A stretch of DNA of 64,000 nucleotides from Spongospora subterranea f. sp. subterranea (taxonomy: Eukaryota > Endomyxa: Phytomyxea > Phytomyxea > Plasmodiophorida). Shown here piece after piece: positions 24,132 to 35,519 of the stretch. The notes below the pieces were generated by a model. It saw only the letters and a list, made by a program, of their open reading frames with translations. It made no database searches and was not told the DNA's origin. Where the stretch lies: NCBI GenBank assembly GCA_049724395.1, contig JAUGWO010000049.1:1-64000 (forward strand), read 5' to 3'. Both the position numbers and the translations under genes were made by a program. Each line of letters opens with the position of its first letter. The first letter of the stretch is position 1.

Positions 24132-25340
24132 ATGATATCGTCCGGATATGCTCAACCAATCAATGGTCGTGTCGCACTCAGCAAACCACCAGGCAAGCAG
24201 AACATCACATGGGGAAATTTATTCATTGGAGCGTGTCTACAGACGCTTGAAGTATCGTCGTTCGGTATAGTTTGTCGATATCATCGTCTCCTCGATTCAT
24301 TTACCAAATTCAGGCCAGCCGTTTGAAGTTTTAAAGACTCAGATGGCAGGTATTTCATACAGTGTGCTCGGTACAATCAGTTTATGATTTTGCTACAGCG
24401 AACCGAAACGATAACCTGAGATCTTCTGTAATCAAAATCTACCAGCGTGGTGGAATATTGGGTTTTTGGCAAGGCCTGCTCCCTGTTCGTGTGCAAATTT
24501 CACCAAACTACGGGTTCTGACTCTCGACAGTGGGCATTAATCGAAGCATCAACGAAAGGCGCCGTCCTTCTGTTCACAGCGACTGAAGTTAGCTATCAGG
24601 CCCAGTTAAGAGCAAATGTCTGCGCATTCTGTATTCATTATTTGACGCTGATAAAAGTGAATTAGGCATCCCCTTCAGCAGCAGGATTGCTAGGGGGCAT
24701 CTGCGGCGGTTTTGCACAAGCCTATACAACCATGGGGTTTTGCACTTTTATGAAAACAGTGGAAGTCACGAGGCAGAAAAGTTCAACGGGAGATCATGCC
24801 AATACTTTTGCAGTCGCCAAAGAGATTCTTCGTCGCGATGGAGTTAGAGGTTTAAACAAGGGAGTCACTGCTGTTGCACTTCGACAAATGACGAATTGGT
24901 AGCTTCATCGTGACGATAAACGGTTGCATTAAACACTGATTCAGGGGATCTCGGCTTGGGATCGCCCGATTTACTGAAGGTTTGATGGTTCGAGGCGACA
25001 GTTCTCGCCAGTTGACCGTTCTGGAAAAGATCGGCTCGTCAGCAATAGGAGGGGCTCTTGCCTGCTGGAATCATCCGCTTGAAGTATCAATGCCGCTTGA
25101 GTGTCCATCATCTATTAACAGGGTATCACGCAGGTGGTCCGCGTCGAAATGCAATCCTCTCTGAAGGATTCAAACCGGCCTGCGAATCTGAATGTTTTAT
25201 CAACCGCTCGTTATATCTATCACACTAATGGAGTCAGGGGATTCTATCGTGGCGTATTACCACGAATTGGGCTTTCCGTTTATCTGACTATATTGATGGT
25301 TTTCGGCGGGGATGAACTCAGATCACGATTCACCAAATAA
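24132..25340 (+). CDS. YHM2: Mitochondrial citrate/oxoglutarate carrier (YHM2 family)
   Basis: Seven exons reconstructed from GT...AG introns of 43-50 nt: 24132-24264, 24314-24349, 24399-24484, 24531-24622, 24666-24898, 24945-25083 and 25134-25340. The product closely follows yeast Yhm2: 'GACLQTLEVSSFGQPFEVLK', 'TQMAANRN', 'GGILGFWQGLLPWALIEAST', 'GGFAQAYTTMGFCTFMKTVE', 'GLNKGVTAVALRQMTNWGSR', 'VEMQSSLKDSNRP' and 'GVRGFYRGVLPRIGL'. These are the three SLC25 repeats with the family's altered signature motifs. It is an inner-membrane antiporter exchanging citrate for oxoglutarate, feeding cytosolic NADPH production. The start Met at 24132 fits the family's short N-terminus. Some exon borders use weaker donors (GTCTGC at 24623). 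YHM2 proteins are best known from fungi, which supports the taxonomic reading. Confidence 0.9.
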
Positions 25341-26074
25341 ATTGGGACGAGTTTTTTCTACAATTGTTGATACATTCCGCGATTGGGCACAGGTTTCAGT
25401 AGCAGGAGCGATGAAACAATTGAAACAACTATTGAACGATCAAATTACGGTATATTCTGTTATCAGCTGCTCGGTTCAACGATGTAAGAACTGGGCATAT
25501 TTACCTCCATTTCTATCAAGCGACTCAGGAAAACGCTAAATTGGCTTTCACATCGAAGCAAATTGATATCAATTGAATACTGAAAACTTACTCATAACGT
25601 GACATGCTGTCGTACCCAACATCAGAGTCAACCCGCCGCACAACCGTCAGGAACCCCGTACTGTATGGTGGGCCGCGCGCCCAATATGACGACTGACGAC
25701 CCCCTAATCCCTATGGCGAACTACCGGACTGTACCGGTAGAAATTTGGTAGATTTCATCCAGAACCAGATCTGCATTCTGATCGCCATAACGGCGAGAGG
25801 ATGTACGAGACAAATTCCTGTTAGACATTTCCAAGCGGCCTTTGCAGAGATGGATCAAACAAGCAAAATTGGAATGCCATGTTCCTACTTCAGCAATTGA
25901 CCGCAGCGCCGAATGGATCAGCGACGCCCGGGGCTTTACAAAAAATGGTGTGAAAACAAGGATACTCATCGTCACGACGCGCGAAGGTATCAAGAATAGG
26001 CCAGCCTACGCTCATTTCAGCAATTCTTCAGGTATACAACGTAATGAATTTGCAGACTTGACCATCATGAAACT
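25341..26074. other. Gene-free stretch
   Basis: Short frames on both strands (for example 25842-26078 plus) without recognised homology. At 25610-25740 a few motifs (CCGTCAGGAACCCCGTACTG) recall the minisatellite unit. Confidence 0.35.
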
Positions 26075-26695
26075 TTAGAAATCAGAGATATCAGTTAGGC
26101 AGAATATACCACAAGGATTAGTTGAAGAACAGTACCGCGAGCAGAAATCATGAAGGACCAAATGCTCTTTGTTGTTTTGAAATGACAAAACTTCGTCAGT
26201 TTTGGATATGAAATCCATTCGTGTATAGACGGGTGGTCTCCAATTGATGCTTGTAATCGCATCCCGGGGCAGATCCTCGCTCATCATCTCGATGCAATTG
26301 AGCATCATGGCTGATGCCATTAAGATAGCGTCCTGATCACGCTTTTGCGGCGGAAATACAGATGCACTTCAATGGCTATCTTTATGGATGGTGGAATCAA
26401 ATGTACCGATCTCTGTTTTTTTTAACTTTTCCAAAGGATTAGATGCGAATGTTATAAACGATGGTGACGACAAATATCTTCAGAAAATGCAACAACGTTG
26501 TGTTTGGCCCGCTGTTAGAAGAGACGTTAGACTAAGATGTATATCGAGTGGAACAACTCCTGTGGCTTCCCCGATATGCACCCAGAGTTGAGCGATGCCG
26601 TTGATTGCCGAGTTGATCTTCCACCATTGCTGTAAGAATGGGCTACTGCACCATATTCTGATTGCATTGTTGACCTCAACCACCTTTTTTCGCAT
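26075..26695 (-). CDS. Candidate gene, unrecognised
   Basis: Two minus-strand frames could be exons of one gene. 26695-26480 begins 'MRKKVVEVNNAIRIWCSSPF' and contains 'INGIAQLWVHIGEATGV'. 26320-26075 contains 'MASAMMLNCIEMMSEDLP' and ends at a stop at 26075. The segment between (about 26320-26480) has a possible acceptor but I could not place a clean intron. No domain is recognised. It may be real because the amino-acid composition is protein-like and the neighbours are genes, but the evidence is weak. Confidence 0.3.
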
Positions 26696-26779
26696 TGCGA
26701 GTGCGCCTCGTTTCTTTTCGTTTACTCTCTCAATCGGCTGGATTTTGGCCTAAACAACATGCCGTCTGCCTACTCTCAA

Positions 26780-26889
26780 ATAAAATCATTTCGTTGCGTA
26801 TGTAATATGAACGGTTTTCACGCAAACGACATCGCGATGACGTCCTTTTGCGTGAAAATCGTTCAAAATACGCAACGTGATGATTTTAT
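26780..26889. repeat. 110-bp imperfect hairpin (MITE-like)
   Basis: Arms beginning ATAAAATCATTTCGTTGCGT and, on the other strand, ATAAAATCATCACGTTGCGT, with a further inner arm TTTTCACGCAAA. The arms pair over about 48 bp with few mismatches around a centre near 26833. No transposase and no clear target duplication. Lies between two gene candidates. Confidence 0.7.
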
Positions 26890-26989
26890 CTATAGGACAG
26901 CAATGGGGCAATAGCAGCTCGCTGCGTTTTGAGAGAAATATAGATAGACCTTCATCAATGCTTGCAATCAGATCAAGTTAGATTTACCG

Positions 26990-27458
26990 ATGTTCCGTCG
27001 CATGTTTGAAATGCTAGGGATGGAATTGTTTACCAATAATCTATCAACACAAACGTGTTTTCCAGAAATTACAGAGTACCCTAAGTCAATATCTGACGCT
27101 ATATACCTACAAAACGCTGGTTCACAAGACGTTCGTGGACCCAAAGGATTATTCCAATTGAGGCAGAGCGTTGCAACGCTGAATGAACACCTGCAACAGA
27201 ATGGGTCATTTATTAGCCTAATTTCAAATCTGTCAAAGGTTGCTGTAGTATTGGTCCTTCATTGCTGCAGTTGCTGGAGCTTGTGTGTATCAATCATGTG
27301 TGCGCCTGATTCGTATAGTATCATCGTTGACCAAATATGGGTCGTTTTCCATGAGCACTCTGATTCGAACCGATACCGCTGGATGTTCAGAATGGCGATC
27401 GCTTGGGTACGTCAGTCGAAAGTTTAATTGGCCAATCCGGAATCCTGTCGTATTATGA
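26990..27458 (+). CDS. Small two-exon gene, function unknown
   Basis: Exon 1 26990-27238 and exon 2 27271-27458, joined by a 32-nt intron (donor GTTGCT, acceptor CTGCAG). Splicing gives a continuous frame of about 145 codons containing 'EITEYPKSISDAIYLQNAGS', 'QDVRGPKGLFQLRQSVATLN', 'KVAGACVYQSCVRLIRIVSS' and ending 'NWPIRNPVVL' with TGA at 27456-27458. The unspliced frame would continue to 27427 instead. No family is recognised. The start could lie further upstream. It ends only 45 bp before the CFAP210 start on the same strand. Confidence 0.45.
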
Positions 27459-27502
27459 GGTAAACAATATGCTCATTGATCTCATGCAATTCAAAAACTG
27501 AT

Positions 27503-29363
27503 ATGGGAGCTGTTGATAGCGAATCGCGTCAGGTTTTAACAGCCGTTGAGCTGCGACGTATACAACAGATGGCATTTGGGAGCGAACCACACAACCAACA
27601 AAAACGAAACGATAAAGTTAGGATTCATCGATTCGTCGCGTTTTCCAATCACGATTTGCTGACGTTGACCTCTATTTTAGGAAGAATTATTAAAGTCCCG
27701 GTCCGCGAAACACATCTCAACATGGGCACAGAATGACCAAAAAGTGATCAAGAAGTTGGCCCAAAAAGAGATTCGGGAGCAGGAGCAAAAGCGCATTGAT
27801 GAGGAGGATTTAGCTCGTCATGTTGCTGAGCGGAAAGCGATGGTTGATCGAGCGGAACGGGAGAAATACAATAACACGGATGAGGTGAGATTGTTTTGAA
27901 TTGTTTCGTTGGCAATGACTGGGAAAGGGGAACAGGTCAAAGCGACTTTGGCCGGAATGATGTTATCGGACGTGATTCGGGAGAACCAGCACAACCAGCA
28001 GCTGAAGAAACATCGGGAGGTGAAGGAGAAGAAGCGCATGGAGGAATTTCTGGAAAGGCGGAATAGGACCATAAAAGCAGAGATCGAAGGAGAACAGGTG
28101 AAATGACCTGTCTGGTGAATAATTTACCGAAATTTTAACGGTGAATGATTGTTGCCTAGGCGAATCTCGCTGCGAGAAAACTCTATGATCAACAGCTTGT
28201 TCAAATACAGAAGGAGCAGTTCCGGGAGTATATGCAGGCGAAAGAGGAGCGGGTTCGGCAAAGTATGGAAGAGGGTCGGCAGATTGCACAACGACAAGAG
28301 AGGGATCGTGTCGAGGCCATTAAGAAGGTATGAACAGGGTCAAACCGGGACGAACACAGTTCATTGGAGGAAACAGGCACAGGAACGCGTTCAGTATATC
28401 AAAGAACAGAAGTTGCAGTGGTTAGCTGAAAATATCAATCTGAAAGAGATCAGAGAGATCGGGAGAAAGACAAGGTTAAGGAGGAGCTGACCAGGATTGC
28501 GGCGTATGCCGAAGACAAGCGGATGAAAGGTTGGATCGAGGTGATCTGGCGCATTCTGATCATTGATTATGGGCTGGCTTTGATAGAGCAAATGAGGAAG
28601 GACGTGGCCGATCAACGGTTGCGGAAACGATTAGCAGTTAAGCAAAAGATGATCGATATACAGTCTGAAGCACTGAGAAATCGGATCAATAACGAGGATG
28701 AGATTGTAGCGGCCCAGATCAAAACCTCGGAAATGAAAGCAGAAATGCGTTTACAAAAAGAGAGAACCAACCAGCTGGCCCAAAAGAAGATGTTGGACGA
28801 TTGTCGGCAGCGTCAGGTAAATGGACTGGTTTTGGCTGAGTTCAAAGGAAATGGTTCTCACCATCAACTCATTTTTCTGAATCAGATAATGGAACTGCAA
28901 GTTCGGAAAGCGGAAGAGCGGCGCATAGCTAAGGAATTGCAGGAGAAGTGGACGAGGGAGAAGAGGGCGTTCGACGACGAATCGGTGGAACAGAAGCGGA
29001 GAGAAACGTGAACGGGCCTTAGAATTGGCGAAATTCCATCAACAACAGATGGTGGGTGACAGTTTTGTTTTGAACCAAGAAATGAAATCTGGTTAGGATG
29101 ATAAACGTAATCGTGAGCAACTCCAACGAGATGAATTGCATCAATTTACAACGAACGCCGTGAAGGAGCACGAATTGTTTGTAAACGAGCTTAAGAGAGT
29201 GGCGGAGGCGACGATCGATGAGTATACGAAAGAGCAAAGAAACACATTACCGATCAAGATCGCGATTTCAAAGAATCGAAGTTTGTGTCCCTCACGACAG
29301 ATTGCGTTTGCACAAGAGGATTACGACGACGACGATTATGATGATTTTAACGGATATGACTGA
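27503..29363 (+). CDS. CFAP210: Cilia- and flagella-associated protein 210 (CCDC173)
   Basis: Multi-exon, highly charged coiled-coil protein with a trichohyalin-plectin-homology region. Exons: 27503-27616, 27681-27884, 27936-28097, 28160-28327, 28377 to about 28480, then to 28528, 28587-28816, 28886-29051 and 29097-29363. Order of family marks: 'VLTAVELRRIQQMA' (compare the N-terminal helix with ERI), 'EELLKSRSAKHISTWAQN' (compare the KDLVKNW motif), 'TDEVKATLAGMMLSDVIREN', 'NNEDEIVAAQIKTSEMKAEM', and the C-terminal 'ATIDEYTKEQRNTLPIKIA' (compare NPLPLRKA). The protein sits inside the doublet microtubules of motile axonemes. Two single-base frame slips, near 28445 and 28995, interrupt otherwise conserved reading and look like homopolymer indels. 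An acidic tail (DDDDYDDF) ends at 29363. Confidence 0.8.
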
Positions 29364-29697
29364 TTTAGCCATGACCTTTGCCAATTTTCGTCGAAATAAA
29401 CAAGGTCAAATTTTTAATCAAAACTACAGTAAACGTTTTGAGGGCATGGAAGTTTCCAAAGGGATTCGTTTGTTCGCCGATTTAAGTGGAATATGGTTGA
29501 TGCCAAAAATGAAAATATTTCGGGAGACATTACGACAGATTTTATAACTACATGTTCAATTCTGTTATATTTAAAATAGCAAGTAGAGATCGTGAGCACT
29601 GGTCAACGGCGGCATAAATATTATACATTATGTTTAATGATGATGTGATGAACAGAGAAGTAGGTCCCCTGCCTTTGGCTTTGAGAGCAGTTTACTA
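29364..29697. other. Intergenic between convergent genes
   Basis: About 330 bp between the 3' ends of CFAP210 (plus) and copine (minus). AT-rich; nothing recognised. Confidence 0.4.
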
Positions 29698-31769
29698 TTA
29701 TGAAGGGACTGGCATGGGAGTGATATTATGTTTTGTCATAAACTCAACAAGTTGGTTTGGTAGCTCAACCAATACTTCATGCGATAACAACTCAGGCTTA
29801 TGAGAGTGATCTTTGTATGAAACGAATTGCACGATGTCGCGCGATGCTGCCTTTCCTGTCGACGAATAGAGAACTCGACCGTCACTGTCTAGTTCGACCA
29901 TATTCGAAAAATCAGCCTAAACAAGATAGGGTATCAGTTATGAGTGCACTGATGAGAAAGGTTCTGACATTGCCAACTCCAACGATAACAATGCTCATGG
30001 GCAGATTTGAAGCAGCAACAATTGCATCTATAGTATTTTGCATGTCGTTGATGATTCCATCCGTTAGAATCAGGAGTATTGAATAATGTTGCGAAGTCTG
30101 AGAGAGCCAAGATGAATTCAAAGCCGACGCCGTATTGATGATTTCAGCGAATAATGTTGGGCCTGAGAGCTTCACATTTCGCAAAGCGTGCCTATACACT
30201 TGATATGCAAAATGACAATCAACATTCGTGTGTAGCCGGAATTTAACCGATAGTACCGTCCAATATTCCTTGGACCCCTTGCACCTAAATATGACATGAG
30301 AATGTAGCAAAACCGGTACTGCTACTAAACAACGACCTCAGGTCGAGATTCGTCAAAGCTGAGCGGAAAGCAATGGTGGACTTTGTTGTCGAAAGACGCT
30401 CCGAAACCCCATACAGGAAATTGCTGGTCCCAGTCGTATGGCGCCAGAATTTCGCCTATCGACTGTATTGCATGTTCGTACTAAAAAAATTAACACAGAC
30501 AAAAGGTTTACTGATGCTCTCATATCACCGGATTTAATGACCCCCGAGAAGAAAAATGGAGTGAGTTAGGGTTGTTAGGGTCCCCATTGCTGGCGGTAAA
30601 ATCAATCGCAACCAGGAGATTAATTTGACAACCTCCTCGAATGTAGTCTAGAAATGATGGCTTGATCGTGACACTTACTTTGTCAAACTTAAGCATTCCA
30701 GAACTAGAATATTGTACGGACTGGAGTTTTAGACTCGAATCAACGAAGGAAAAACGCTTCGAGGAATCCGACAGCATCTCAGCAACTGAAACCTGGGCAC
30801 TGCCAATCAAAGTCGGAGAAAAAAACCGATTATAGTTATAGCAGTCAACAACAACGGGACGATGACGATCGCTATTGCAGAACGTCTGCATTGAAATGGA
30901 GATGCTGGGAAATTTCGGATTGTGGTTATACCACACAGTGTCGGTGGAAATCACTTTAACTCGAGAATTATCCTCTCGGAGACGGTAAAACTCGAGATAG
31001 GGATGGCATCCGCACATTGAAAATACCCCTGTTGAAATATTAGGCAATCGAATCATAGCATATTTGCAGCCACCTTTAGAAGTCAACGCCGTACAAGAAG
31101 GCTGAAAGTCGATCAGCTGTCTCGATTCAACGACGTCTTCCCATTTCACTATTAGAGTTCCGCTTTTCAAGGCAACACCTCCTTTTCCTGTAATATATCT
31201 CAAATTAACGGTTTCAACAGCGCTAAAATCGCTTACCCATTAATTGACATACCACTGATTGGTTTCGTGAAGCAACCTGTTAGTTATGGCTTAAAATGGG
31301 GACGATGACAAGGATTGGCGAAACTCACTACCAGTGATCCGACCTGGAACTGACAAGAACCAATAAAATCCTGCGCCTGAGCATTCTTGTTTTTGTCATC
31401 TTCATCATACACCGTTATCCTCACATTCTGCAATTCCTCGAAGTAGTAGTCGAGAATGAATTGTGTCGTCCAGACTGGATCATTATTATTACTGAATATC
31501 AATATCACCAGGCTGTAAATATGTTATGAAAACGGTTTTCGTTGAACTTACTGTATCGTCTCTGTTTTACCAATCGTCACCCAAGGGTTCGACGAGTTCT
31601 GTAATTCTACTATAGCAAAGGGGTCACTCTTTGACAGCAGATCCATGCTCGGCAGGTTGCTGTATTACATGAAAAAATTCACATTAAGCAAGAATCCCCA
31701 ACCACCCTCATTGATAAAACCTTACCTACATGACAGGAAGATATCGATTGGCGTCTTCAACGAAGACAT
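29698..31769 (-). CDS. Copine (two C2 domains plus vWA-like domain)
   Basis: Nine exons, given in genomic order: 29698-29916, 29969-30198, 30257-30284, 30337-30480, 30539-31198, 31237-31276, 31332-31512, 31552-31659 and 31726-31769. The Met at 31769 begins 'MSSLKTPIDIFLSCSNLPSM', which runs straight into C2A ('DLLSKSDPFAIVELQNSS', 'NDPVWTTQF', 'VYDEDDKN'). C2B follows ('KSDP'-like region replaced by 'FSMCGCHPYLEFYRLRED', 'NHNPKFP'). The copine/vWA domain includes 'VAIDFTASNGDPNNPNSLHF', 'LNPYEHAIQSIGEILAPYDW', 'LSGPTLFAEIINTASAL', 'LILTDGIINDMQNTIDAI' and 'IVIVGVGNADFSNMVELDSD'. Copines bind phospholipid in a calcium-dependent way and act at membranes. C2B looks less canonical in its calcium-binding aspartates than C2A. 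Confidence 0.88.
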
Positions 31770-32150
31770 GAGGAAGTGTGTCTTAAGTGCGCTACACCAT
31801 CAGGAGGAGTTACAGCATGCATCCCCCCTTCAGTCAGCCATTGTACATCATGGACTGATGACACGCGACTGGGGGGGGGCGTTCACTCCCAGTGTTGAAT
31901 TCGCAGTGTTACATGGCCAGGAGCGTCTCATGTTATTCAGAGACGCAACTCCATACCGCCCATGAACTTCATATCTGTAGAAGGTGAAGCGGTGTAAGAT
32001 AAGCAGCTTTGCAAGGGTCGACATCGCCATTCAAATTTGGCCTACACTTTGAGCGAATTAAACAGGGCCAATACGAGTTGTTTATAGGTAATCACTTTCG
32101 AGTCTAAACGACGCAGATATGGATTTATAAATACTGTTGCGATTTCATAG

Positions 32151-32830
32151 CTACAAATGTTGGGGCGTTGACAGTTCAAGACCGTCTCCATGCGTCTTCA
32201 TATGTCGCTTCAAATTGCACGACTGCACGTTCGTGTTAAGTTAATAAATTTGGAGATAACCTCGCTGACACGAGCCCATACCTGGCGAAACCCTCGTCGG
32301 CAAACCGAACAGGAAAACGGACGTTCGTTCGTATGGATTCGAACGTGGTTTTTGCTGTCGAGAACGGATGTCATCAGAAAAAATGATCCATGTCGTCAAT
32401 TTCCTTACAGATGACCGCTTTGATGAAAGCTCTTCGTACATATTGGGCACCGGAAAGGCCGCTCGCCAGTGTGAAATCGATTATGCTTTTTCAAGTCGCC
32501 TGAGCGTTGAAATATTTTTGAACACGTCGTGCAAATATGCGAGGAACGGTTATCTCTGAAATGGGTCTTGACGTGAATTTGTAAATCAATGCTCGATGGA
32601 AATCCGCTCCCGCAGTCGATACAGAATAGTTTTTCGACAACACCTATAGCGTTTTGTTTGTTGCCAAGCAAGCTTTTGTTTACTGTAGACGCACACCATT
32701 CAACATTTTCATCCACTGCTTGCTCGTGCTCCGAATTGCTATCTTGACCCTCCCTGCCGTTCTCGTGACGATTCAACATTTCATTGGGGCGAAAAGAATA
32801 GTTGCTATTCATTGACGATTGTTGGAACAT
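32151..32830 (-). CDS. C2H2 zinc-finger transcription factor, four fingers
   Basis: Exons 32409-32830, 32282-32354 and 32151-32222. The intron positions were chosen because they restore complete fingers. Fingers: 1 '[19 protein letters not shown]' (atypical linker after it), 2 '[20 protein letters not shown]', 3 '[19 protein letters not shown]' (split by the first intron) and 4 '[19 protein letters not shown]' (split by the second). TGERPF and TNERPF linkers join fingers 2-3 and 3-4. The N-terminal 60 residues are polar and disordered. Stop TAG at 32151-32153. Likely a nuclear DNA-binding regulator; no orthologue can be named. Confidence 0.85.
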
Positions 32831-33309
32831 ACTCGCAGGAGAATGTGAAAAAAACTGGTCAAGATTTTTAACGCCGAATCTTCGGCATTCCCAGACGGTG
32901 GAATTCTAGCCTGAAAGCAAGTCATTATCCGAATCCAACCCGCGTTTCTCCTCCGACAGCAGCGAAGAATCGCAATGCGGGCAGAGCGAACCCCAAGCTT
33001 GTGGACAGAAGTTGAGAAATGACTTGGAAATTTTGCCGAGGAGCGTCACGATCCAGCCCAGAGAGCACTCATGTGCCAAGGTACTCTGACTACATGATCG
33101 TGCCGGCAAGGTCACAGCGTCAATCAGATGTGCAGCTCAGTCGGCAATGGACCGAATCACAGATCCTGTTTTGCCACTAAACCGGACCGAGGTCGAAAGG
33201 GCGATCGAGGGCTGTACAAATCAAATAGCAGAACCGCTCAAGTTCGTTGAGTAGAGATATCATGACCCAATGCAATTAGTAGAGCGCAATTACTGAGATG
33301 AGTATTTAT
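32831..33309. other. Intergenic
   Basis: No gene or RNA recognised. It separates two minus-strand genes and should hold the promoter of the zinc-finger gene. Confidence 0.4.
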
Positions 33310-34192
33310 CTATGAGGAGTTTTGCAGTTTTCGAATAGCAACGTCGTAAATTATGCTTTCTATCTTTTGCAAATCGTATTTGATTCCGTCAACGCGCTGT
33401 GGGGAATTTGGTTAGCGTAAGCACTGGAAAATAGATCACATAACCAACCCGCCTCAAAATATCGTTTCGTAAGTTAAGCATTCTAAATGCGCCATAAAGC
33501 TCAGCGACAAAAGCGCCGATTGCTGATGGGAATGTGGCATGTCCCGAAGTGACAAGATTCGTACAAAGCCTTGCCTGCCGAGACACATCAAAACACGCGG
33601 GTATAATAAATTTAATGCATCCGACTAACCAATTCATTGGGCAAACTAGAAACACCAATCAGATATTCTTCCAAATCGATCTGCTGAAAAGGCCCATCCC
33701 GAACTAGAGCTGTGCATGAGATGGAGAATTACCTAATTTTGCTGGATCTTACTGGCAAGCATCACCTCGATTTGCGATTTTGACGCTAGCGACTTGTTCA
33801 CAAGATAATGAGCGAAAGCAGCTGTCCCGACAAGCTCATATATATGGGAACGCCAGAGATAGCGAAACCTGGACAAGAAACAATTTTAGGGCGATTGTAA
33901 CAGGGAGAAATTCTAATTCTACATCTCCCAATGACCTTCCGATTCCTGGTGGATTTTCAGCCCAAATATCGCCAAGCGATAATAGCAGCTTCATCACCCT
34001 TCGGCAAAGATCGGCAATATCCTCGGTATTTGAGATCTGGTGTGCAGATAGAATTAAACCTGCGGTTTTATGTTGGATATTCACCAGCTTTTTAACGGAT
34101 GCGACGACCGCCTCGCGGCGCTGCTCTATAGCCAGCAGTTCGGCGTCATAGATTGTCATTAATGAATGAAGATCCTGTTGTTCCTCCATCAT
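33310..34192 (-). CDS. TSN: Translin
   Basis: Five exons: 33869-34192, 33753-33834, 33630-33703, 33449-33574 and 33310-33396 (listed 5' to 3' on the minus strand by high-to-low position). The product aligns with translin throughout: 'LVGTAAFAHYLVNKSLASKS', 'QIDLEEYLIGVSSLPNEL', 'FVAELYGAFRMLNLRNDILR', 'RVDGIKYDLQKIESIIYDVA'. Translin forms octameric rings, alone or with TRAX, that bind and cleave RNA (the C3PO nuclease). The acceptor GAG at 33835 gives a 34-nt intron, the shortest in this gene. I chose the Met pair at 34189-34192 ('MMEEQQDLHSLMTIYD'); an upstream in-frame Met at 34273 would add 27 hydrophobic residues unlike the family. Divergent from the gene at 34405, with about 210 bp between starts. 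Confidence 0.88.
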
Positions 34193-34404
34193 GGTGACCG
34201 GCGATTGATCGCACACCACAAGCAGAATAAGACACCGCCCGCTACGCAGAATGATTTGAATATCGCACGCCATCTTTTCCCCGATATTCGATCGGTTATC
34301 TGACCGAATATAAGTTTATCGCCTTACGTTGATTTACAGCATAAACATACAAACATTACTTCAACAACTTGGGTATCAAATCGAAGATATTTTTTCGATA
34401 ACAA

Positions 34405-35445
34405 ATGGTAAATCTAGATTCACATTCCGGAATGGGAATTGAGACTGCAATGAAGAAGGGTTGCGAAGAATTGAGTCGCCATAGGCAAAAGAGAATAGTG
34501 CTAGGATCGACCAATCGCGCAGCTTTACTTCAGAAGCTGGTGGGGCGAAATTTTGCACAAAAACGGCGACATGACACAGATTGGGCGACAGCGTATGAAG
34601 ACAAGGTGTTGAAGAAAGCGAAAGAAAAAAGGGAACGACGTATGAAAAGTCTTCCAACTATTGTCCCTGGAGAAAATGAGCCGTATGTGCCAAATGAAAA
34701 CCGTTGGAGGACCTTATCGTATGAGGTGGATATAAAAGGTGACGCTGAGAAAAGCCTAAACTACATAGTTCGGCGTCTGCAAAATAGAGCTATTTGTAGG
34801 GGGAAGCAGTTATTTAGAAAGGATGCCACCAGCGTCGAGGAAGGTATGAAACCTGATAACATTGCCGTTCTGAAAGAAAAAGAGCAAAGGTATGAACGAT
34901 CAGATGGGAAAATGGCGGCCAACAGCGAGCTATTAGTTGCAGAATCTCTGGATCATAATCCATCAGTGCTGAATCCTCCTGCAGCAGCCTTCATTACCAC
35001 CTGGATGGCGGCTTCTGGATCCAGGGACCTAGACGAAAGCTATCAGTACAAACTTAGAGGAATACGGTCTTCAGAAGCGAAGGCCAAGCGCTCGATGATG
35101 TATGTGCAGAAATTGGAGGCATTTGCAGCCAAGCAAGAATGCGATGCGGTGCAAAAAAAACGCAATCTGATAATCCAGAGACAGTTGCTTCAATGTGCTT
35201 ACGCGGATCGCCTGAATAAGCAAGCTCAATCAGCCAATGCATGCTTCCGCAAAGCAATTGGCCAGTATAATAGCAATGTTGCCGGGCAATTTCAAGGAAA
35301 ACATACATCTATCTGGGGAACTTTTGACGCTAAAACAATCAACGAAATGCGCCAATCATCAATCGCAGACAAATCCCGAAATTATCAGACCTCGCCGCGA
35401 GATTATATCAACTGCAGCTTGAATAGTTTACCAGCGAATCGTTGA
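34405..35445 (+). CDS. Basic helical protein of unknown function, 346 aa
   Basis: One uninterrupted frame, unusual here because most neighbours have several introns. Very rich in Lys/Arg/Glu/Gln with long predicted helices: 'KVLKKAKEKRERRMKSLP' near residue 75, 'SSEAKAKRSMMYVQKLEAFA' near 225, and 'QFQGKHTSIWGTFDAKTIN' near 300. A Pro/Ala segment 'NPPAAAFITTWMA' sits mid-protein. I do not recognise the family. The style (charged helices, near ciliary genes) would fit an axonemal or cytoskeletal protein, but that is a guess. Shares a short divergent upstream region with translin. Confidence 0.7.
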   Translation: MVNLDSHSGMGIETAMKKGCEELSRHRQKRIVLGSTNRAALLQKLVGRNFAQKRRHDTDWATAYEDKVLKKAKEKRERRMKSLPTIVPGENEPYVPNENRWRTLSYEVDIKGDAEKSLNYIVRRLQNRAICRGKQLFRKDATSVEEGMKPDNIAVLKEKEQRYERSDGKMAANSELLVAESLDHNPSVLNPPAAAFITTWMAASGSRDLDESYQYKLRGIRSSEAKAKRSMMYVQKLEAFAAKQECDAVQKKRNLIIQRQLLQCAYADRLNKQAQSANACFRKAIGQYNSNVAGQFQGKHTSIWGTFDAKTINEMRQSSIADKSRNYQTSPRDYINCSLNSLPANR

Positions 35446-35455
35446 CTGTATTTAG

Positions 35456-35464
35456 GGTCCCATA
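35456..35464 (+). promoter_or_regulatory. snRNA upstream box GGTCCCATA (U1 copy 1)
   Basis: Identical nine-mer at -64 relative to the predicted U1 5' end, found at the same spacing before U1 copy 2 and U2. An AT-rich ATTAAAG at 35489-35495 lies near -31. By position these resemble a PSE and a TATA-like element. Confidence 0.75.
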
Positions 35465-35519
35465 GATAAATATGTAGACCTTACTACTATTAAAGTGCGT
35501 GTAATGGATGACCAATCTC

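Noticed and set aside
27350-27375. B-box-like GGTTCGAATCA on the minus strand
   Set aside because: It lies inside the second exon of the small gene and has no cloverleaf.
31645-31965. Plus-strand frame of 106 codons
   Set aside because: Overlaps exons 1 and 2 of the copine gene on the other strand, whose splice model gives a full C2 domain.
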